Source: Branchiostoma lanceolatum (taxonomy: Eukaryota > Chordata > Leptocardii > Amphioxiformes > Branchiostomatidae). Taken from it: 64,000 nucleotides of DNA. The stretch is from the NCBI RefSeq assembly GCF_035083965.1, contig NC_089722.1, positions 24,364,142 through 24,428,141 on the forward strand, read 5' to 3'. The notes below the pieces were generated by a model. It was given only the letters and a program-made list of their open reading frames with translations. It was not told the origin of the DNA and made no database searches. The translations under genes were made by a program, and so were the position numbers. Positions 59,101 to 64,000 of the stretch are shown piece by piece (the stretch's first letter is position 1; every line of letters starts with the position of its first letter).

Positions 59101-62100
59101 GAGTACCCCAACAAAGATTCCACGTGTTGCACCTGCTAACCCTGCATTGGGGGCAAAGGTGAAAGGTCAACCACAACCAGAGGACGACTGGGAAACCGCT
59201 AGCAAGGGCAAGCCTATCACCCCCAGGTCTGTTTTTTTCTGCACAAACTTTTTTGTTATTGGAAACCATCATTTTAGCAACATTTTACACATTACAAACA
59301 TAACTGAAATCACTTTCACTGTATGCATATACATACATGGCCTGCCATGGTCTTTTTATCAAGATTATCTAGTATTATGTGAGAAAATAAACAACAGATA
59401 TGAAGACTGTTTTCTTGTCTGTTAGGTTCAGTTTTTCCAGTAATCACAAATTTGTCGACTGTAGACTTATCATTGTCTGCCTTGGCTCCCAACGTCACTA
59501 ATGTTTGAAGTATAGTCTGTCACAGCCCTAACTTAACACCAGGAACATATTGCTATTACATGGAGTAGTCCTGAATATTTCCTATGTCCCAACAGACCAG
59601 ACCGGATCAGCCATGACTATGCCAGGGAGGAGGACATTGCTGCACAGAAGGCGGCAGCAGCAGCTAAGGAGAAGGACAAGAAGGCAAAAAAGAGCTTTGA
59701 AAATGTCAACTTAGAGAGTGAGGTGTGATACCATTCTTCATCTGTTTAAAAGTGTTTTTTATTTACTTCAATTCACCACAACGCAATGCCCGTTTAGAGC
59801 CCCTCAGATGTTTTGGGTTACACTTACTGGATTTTGATGACAACTGTATGCTCACGTTTGACTTGAAAAGTTTTAGGTTGTACCTACCAGGGAAGCAGTC
59901 ACGAGGAGCTTGCTCCATTAAGATATACAATGTAGTTCTACAAAAGAAGTTTTAGTGTGGAACTTCCTCCTGAGATGTGAACTATGGAAGTTTAAGTAAG
60001 GCTGATTTGCTTCTGTGGTTTTATTCAATAATCACAATATATCAAATTGAAAAGTTGTTAGTATAATAGTACATGTACAGAAGAGAAGGCCCGGGAAGCC
60101 CGGCTGCAACAGAACTGATGAACTCATGTAGACTTGCCCTACTCTTTCGAGTGGCTGTCAACACATGTACATGTACTTTAAGATCTGTATCTAGTCTAGT
60201 ACGTTAAGGTTGACCATGACTTTGCTAGGAGCTGGACAGTGATGATGAGTGGCAGCAGTTCATCGAGGCGACTGAGCCATCCAACATGCAGCTGACTGCG
60301 CCCATGACCCTGCTGCAGGACGAGCACTTCGCCTCCAGGATCTCTGCACGACTGCAGGCATCAGGACAACAGGTGGGGTTCCTCTTGTACCTTTTGTTCA
60401 TAAATGTGCTGTTGCAGTGGCATAATGGCAGTGTTTGACCCAGAACCTAGAGGTCTTGGGTTCGAATCCGGGGTCTTCTCACTTGTCCTGTTGATGTTAT
60501 ACCCTTGGGAAAGGCACTTTACATGAATTTCCTCACTTCACTCACAGGTAAAAATGAGTATCTAGCTTTTGTTTGGGAAGTCCGTCTGATAGGACGCTAA
60601 ATGGAGGTCTCGTATTTGAGAGAGCCACACCTGTAGCACACCACACAAAGAGTGGAGTCCTTCCTAGTGTGGTTCAAATAAATCTATACGGGTATACAGA
60701 TTGTACTCTTCAGTATAAACCTGGTGTGTTACGCCGTGAGGCAGTTAACTTGGTATGCAATACAAACAAACAAATGTTATCCTGAAATATAAAAACAGAA
60801 AAGTTGACAGCTGAAATTATATAGCAACATCAATAAGGACAAAAAAGAAACTGATCACTAATAAAGGAATACAAAAATATCTGAAGTTACTCTTTTTCCT
60901 CTGGAACAGAAAATGTTTGCCAATATTAACTAATATGTTCCCTATCAGGTTCTGGAGGGTATGTTGGAGGGAGCTTCCAGACTCAGACCTGTCCTAAGAG
61001 TCATCTGTAACCTACTGGCCACTAAATGGTAGGTAATCAGTGTATAAAGATATGTTCTAAACATTCATATATGATGATGACGAGAATTGATGCGGATTTA
61101 TTATGATGCAAAATAGTTTTGTTTAACGCTAATGATAAGCTTCATTTGTACAACACAATATAGCTTGTCTTATTCAGCATCAGTGTGAATGTGAGTAACT
61201 TGTGAGTTTTTGTACACCCTCTTTAGTGACAATGTGCTGAAATAACATCAGTGTGAATGTGTAGTATCAGTGCAAACAGGAGTTAAGGTAATGTTTTTCC
61301 CTCCCAGTGACAACGAGCTGCTGTATAAGCTGTGTCAGCAGATGGAGGTTCCCTCCTACACCCTCCACCTTACTAAACAACTGCTGGAGAAAACAAACAT
61401 CAAAAAGGTACTTCAATTTGTGACTTTGTTTTTCATAATAACTTACTGTGCTACAAGGTTTCAATGCAATGTGAGATTCAGCAGTCTTGAATTCTATTGC
61501 CAAGAATCCAAGACCTTGTTTCTTGATATATCTTAAAGAAAATTCATGTCTTTTGCAGCTTCCATGGTGTCTTCAGGTTCTTGGTGATCTGGTCAGCCTT
61601 CTCACTGCATACTTCTCCAGTGACTTCAACATCTCAGAAATCAAGGGGACAAAAAGGTACTCTAGTTGTAACTTCTAACTTAGATATGATCTCCATGCAG
61701 ATCTATCAGAGGCAAGGCAGTTTCAAAAGGGCCAACTAGTATCCAAAGTTTGGTTGGCCCTTTTGATACTGCCTTGCCACGAATAGATCTGCTTGGAGAT
61801 TAACTAGATAACCTCTGTGCAGAATAAGTAAAATATAGACATTGTCATCTGTGCACTAATGTGTTTCAAGCCACACATGGATGATCCTTAAGTTAACTGG
61901 CACTTGTATGCCTTTGTGTATCTTGACTACTTGATATTTTTATACTACCTCTTGTATCAAATGATCTACTGTTACCTTGAACAAGACACATTAAACAAAA
62001 AATTTACAACATATCTATCTTTACTCTTCCCTGCAGCTTTGAAGTTTTTGAGAAATCAGCTCTGTCATTTGTGGAAATCTTACCTCTGGTCATCAAGGAA

Positions 62101-63959
62101 CCCACAGACCACGATCTCAAACTCAGGGAACACGGACTGATGGTAAGTACAGGATGAGAAATGCCTCCACCCATGAGGTGTTGCCAAAAAATATTATATA
62201 TCCTTAGGAATGGCAATGAATGTGGGTCTGGAATGTGGTCTGAAAGTAGTCTCTGTGTTTTTTAATCCAGTGGTACAGATGAATTTGTCTGCATATATTG
62301 TCTATCGAGATGTCAAACCTTCATCAACTTGATTCTTTACTGTATTTACCATCAATGATAATATTGTAGTAAGAATGCTCTGCAATGTTCTGATGTATTC
62401 CCCAGTGCCTGATGTTCCTGTGTGACTCCATGGACCATAACCAGACAGACATCCCCCGGCGGTTCTACAGCCGGTTAGTGGACCAGAACCGCGCCGTGCT
62501 CAACTCTCTGGTTGCCATGACACGGATAGAACCAGGGCTGCTCAGGAAACTGGAGAGTAAGTCCTGCTGTGTCAGATAATGAGACATTTTTGGGCACATG
62601 ATAGTCCAGATTTTCTTTCCTGAATGTTAAAGCATAACTCTTTAAGCGGATGGAAAATAAAGAAAACCCGATGTTCTCTTTTAAGAGGCATGCTGTCCTG
62701 TTGCCATGGTTGTTGTAGGGAATACATTTTGTATCTTCAATTTAGCTCATGTGTTCCAGGTTATTTGACTTTTTTGTAGCAAATTCACATAGCCTGGGTA
62801 CCATCCTCCATAGTAACTGCTGGCTCAATCTTTTCGCTTTCTAACTGTGGTACTACAGAAGATGGTACCCAGGCTAAAACATTGTTTAGACATGAGAACA
62901 TTTTTTCTCCATGTATTCATTAACGTTTGACCAATGAAGGATGGGGTTCATCGACACATTGGTACAAGTGGAACTGTAATAACCCAATCTGGAATAAGAG
63001 TCTTTCTATTTTTCATTTCTCCAGTTGTGCTCCCCAGCCCAGCAGAAGCCTCAGCACGGGTGGAACAGATGTTCACCATGACAACGTCTGTCCTGGCCTC
63101 CATGATCCACACTGGAAAAGACAATGGGAAGAAGATGGTAACCTTATGTTATGATATATCATACACTTAACAAGTAACTATTATAGCTAAATCTTAAACA
63201 TCTACAGCAAAGGAAATCCCAAAGTCTGTATTTTTCCTTTCCTTCCATAGCACACAAATGATTCATATACTGTATATCATTGGTTAAAACACAGGCATAT
63301 GGTCGCAGAACACAGTATTAATGGGCGACCCCCGTGGACAATAGTAGTTCGGGTACGAAGTAGTGCGTCACATTGCTTGAAAAGGCCGTAGTTTTTTTTC
63401 TGTGCACGTTAGCGAGGCTGAAACTGTGGTGAATGGCAGAGGAATACGTCAGTTTTGAGACAGTACGAGTTTGATTACGATGTTTGTTCGGTCGAGTTGG
63501 ATTCGCGCCTGGATATTGTTACCGCCCGACTACTGTAAGTCGCCTGCAGTACGTTGACCTCCGCTGGGGGTCATATCAAAGTGGCTTTTAAAAGAGAACG
63601 AGCCGGCAAATCTAACCTCATTTTGCAGATATTTTGTAGATTGAACCTTGAAATCAAACATATAAAAATCTGGCACCCTAATTGTGCACCTTTCTATAAA
63701 TTTTCAAGCGTCGAAGCTTCTCACCTTGGGATCCTTAACTATATAAATCCCTATAGGAGAAATACTGTGGTCTGCAACCATATGTGCCGTATACACTAGA
63801 ACTGAAGTCAAACTTGTGACCAAATGGTGCAATGCCTTGTTTTGTCACTAGGTGGCCTCGTACATCACTGACCAGTTGCTGAGCTCCCATAATGAGTACA
63901 TCCTGAAGGAACTGATGGAGAGAATCATCGACCCAAACAACTGTGTCAGTGTCATCAAG
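50146..63959 (+). CDS. STK36: STK36 / Fused serine-threonine kinase, N-terminal 724 residues (continues past the window)
   Basis: Kinase linked to Hedgehog signalling and to central-pair assembly in motile cilia. Nineteen exons: 50146-50229, 54445-54585, 56475-56552, 56725-56855, 57004-57052, 57265-57332, 57691-57823, 57958-58051, 58457-58635, 59039-59226, 59596-59722, 60229-60372, 60949-61028, 61308-61407, 61559-61656, 62037-62142, 62406-62556, 63025-63137, 63852-63959, all in phase. Kinase core: GEGSFG (11-16), Lys33 in [14 protein letters not shown] (123-130), DFG (143-145), GTPLYMSPE. Then a Lys/Glu-rich linker ([14 protein letters not shown]), [20 protein letters not shown] matching the human EPDSDNEWQ segment, and a helical ARM-like region ([17 protein letters not shown]). 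The active-site residues are all present, so it should be catalytically competent. Intron 1 is 4.2 kb and repeat-rich. Confidence 0.96.
50405..50485 (-). repeat. tRNA-like (B-box) sequence
   Basis: On the minus strand, TGGACTGACTAGGCTTGC then GGGTTCGATCCTGGGTCAC resembles a tRNA/SINE promoter. No complete cloverleaf can be drawn. Similar B-box sequences lie at 52855-52925 (minus, GCTCACCTGGTAG..GGTTCGAGCCC) and about 53280-53310 (plus, GGTTCGATCCC). Confidence 0.35.
51478..51846 (-). pseudogene. LINE (CR1/jockey-like) reverse-transcriptase C-terminal fragment
   Basis: A 122-codon ORF contains [34 protein letters not shown] and [18 protein letters not shown], the usual order at the end of CR1/jockey-type polymerases. 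The N-terminal parts are missing, so it is a 5'-truncated copy inside STK36 intron 1. Confidence 0.8.
56009..56151. mobile_element. Foldback element of the CTCCAAGCAGA family (STK36 intron 2)
   Basis: TTACTCTCCAAGCAGAGGTT at the left and AACCTTTGCTTGGAGAGT at the right, about 143 bp in all. The interior is T-rich and non-coding. Confidence 0.8.
60411..60774 (+). mobile_element. tRNA-derived SINE, copy 2 (STK36 intron 12)
   Basis: A-box GTGGCATAATGGCAG and a perfect B-box GGTTCGAATCC about 45 bp apart, then a body colinear with 38336-38644 (ACCCTTGGGAAAGGCACTTT, GGAGGTCTCGTATTTGAG, AACCTGGTGTGTTAC) and the tail AATACAAACAAACAAA. It is the fuller of the two copies, about 365 bp. Confidence 0.9.
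61688..61802. mobile_element. Foldback element of the CTCCAAGCAGA family (STK36 intron 15)
   Basis: GATCTCCATGCAGATCTAT and ATAGATCTGCTTGGAGAT at the ends, then GGCAAGGCAGT..TCAAAAGGGCCAAC matched by GTTGGCCCTTTTGATACTGCC. The arms are about 50 bp with a loop of ~15 bp. Confidence 0.9.
62791..62875. mobile_element. 85-bp palindromic MITE (STK36 intron 17)
   Basis: AGCCTGGGTACCATCCTCC at the left pairs with GATGGTACCCAGGCT at the right; TAGTAAC/GGTACTAC extends the stem. Confidence 0.85.
63296..63784. mobile_element. ~490-bp non-autonomous DNA element with 24-bp inverted ends (STK36 intron 18)
   Basis: CATATGGTCGCAGAACACAG at the left and CTGTGGTCTGCAACCATATG at the right, extended by TATT/AATA. 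An unrelated GC-richer interior without a transposase ORF. Confidence 0.85.
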
Positions 63960-64000
63960 GTACCTGAACGTTCTTTAGAGCAGATCTATTGGGAAAAGCA

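Overview
The window is nuclear DNA from an animal. Intron-rich genes are read on both strands with GT..AG introns, and the intron and intergenic space is full of short inverted-repeat elements, microsatellites and LINE/SINE remnants. The gene set (flotillin-2, PP4 catalytic subunit, ELMO, SIRT4, MRPS23, MRPL37, RSPH14, STK36/Fused), the moderate intron sizes and the dense foldback/MITE content fit an invertebrate deuterostome. A cephalochordate (amphioxus, Branchiostoma) is my best guess; this is inference, not a database result.

Layout. 1-3.5 kb: the 3' seven coding exons of flotillin-2 (+), with two separate intronic tandem duplications of exon/donor junctions. 7.6-9.2 kb: a two-exon gene (-) for a small secreted protein I do not recognise. 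9.6-17.9 kb: a promoter rich in known motifs, a possible 49-residue microprotein, and a complete PPP4C gene (+) whose introns hold several transposable elements and three copies of one dispersed repeat. 18-24.5 kb: mostly non-coding, with foldback elements and two weak candidate exon regions on the minus strand. 24.6-29.8 kb: complete ELMO gene (+) in only four coding exons. 30.1-36.5 kb: SIRT4 (-), MRPS23 (-) and MRPL37 (+), three genes for mitochondrial proteins side by side; MRPS23 and MRPL37 are head to head with 377 bp between their start codons. 37.4-39.7 kb: RSPH14 (-), an axonemal radial-spoke protein. 39.7-50.1 kb: gene-poor, dominated by about 6 kb of 40-50 bp tandem repeats in mirrored orientation, arranged like two foldback-type elements, one of them interrupted by a non-LTR retrotransposon insertion with a target-site duplication. 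50.1-64 kb: the 5' nineteen coding exons of STK36 (+), running off the right edge.

Exon models were built by joining ORFs at splice sites and matching them to family sequences known to me. Reading phase is consistent across every junction of every named gene, and predicted lengths are close to those of human proteins (PPP4C 307 aa; SIRT4 323; RSPH14 340; MRPL37 472; MRPS23 173; ELMO 777). The most unusual non-genic features are the mirrored satellite/foldback structure at 43-49 kb, a family of short palindromic elements ending in CTCCAAGCAGA, the donor-site duplications in flotillin-2, and a coding-like repeat present three times in PPP4C introns.
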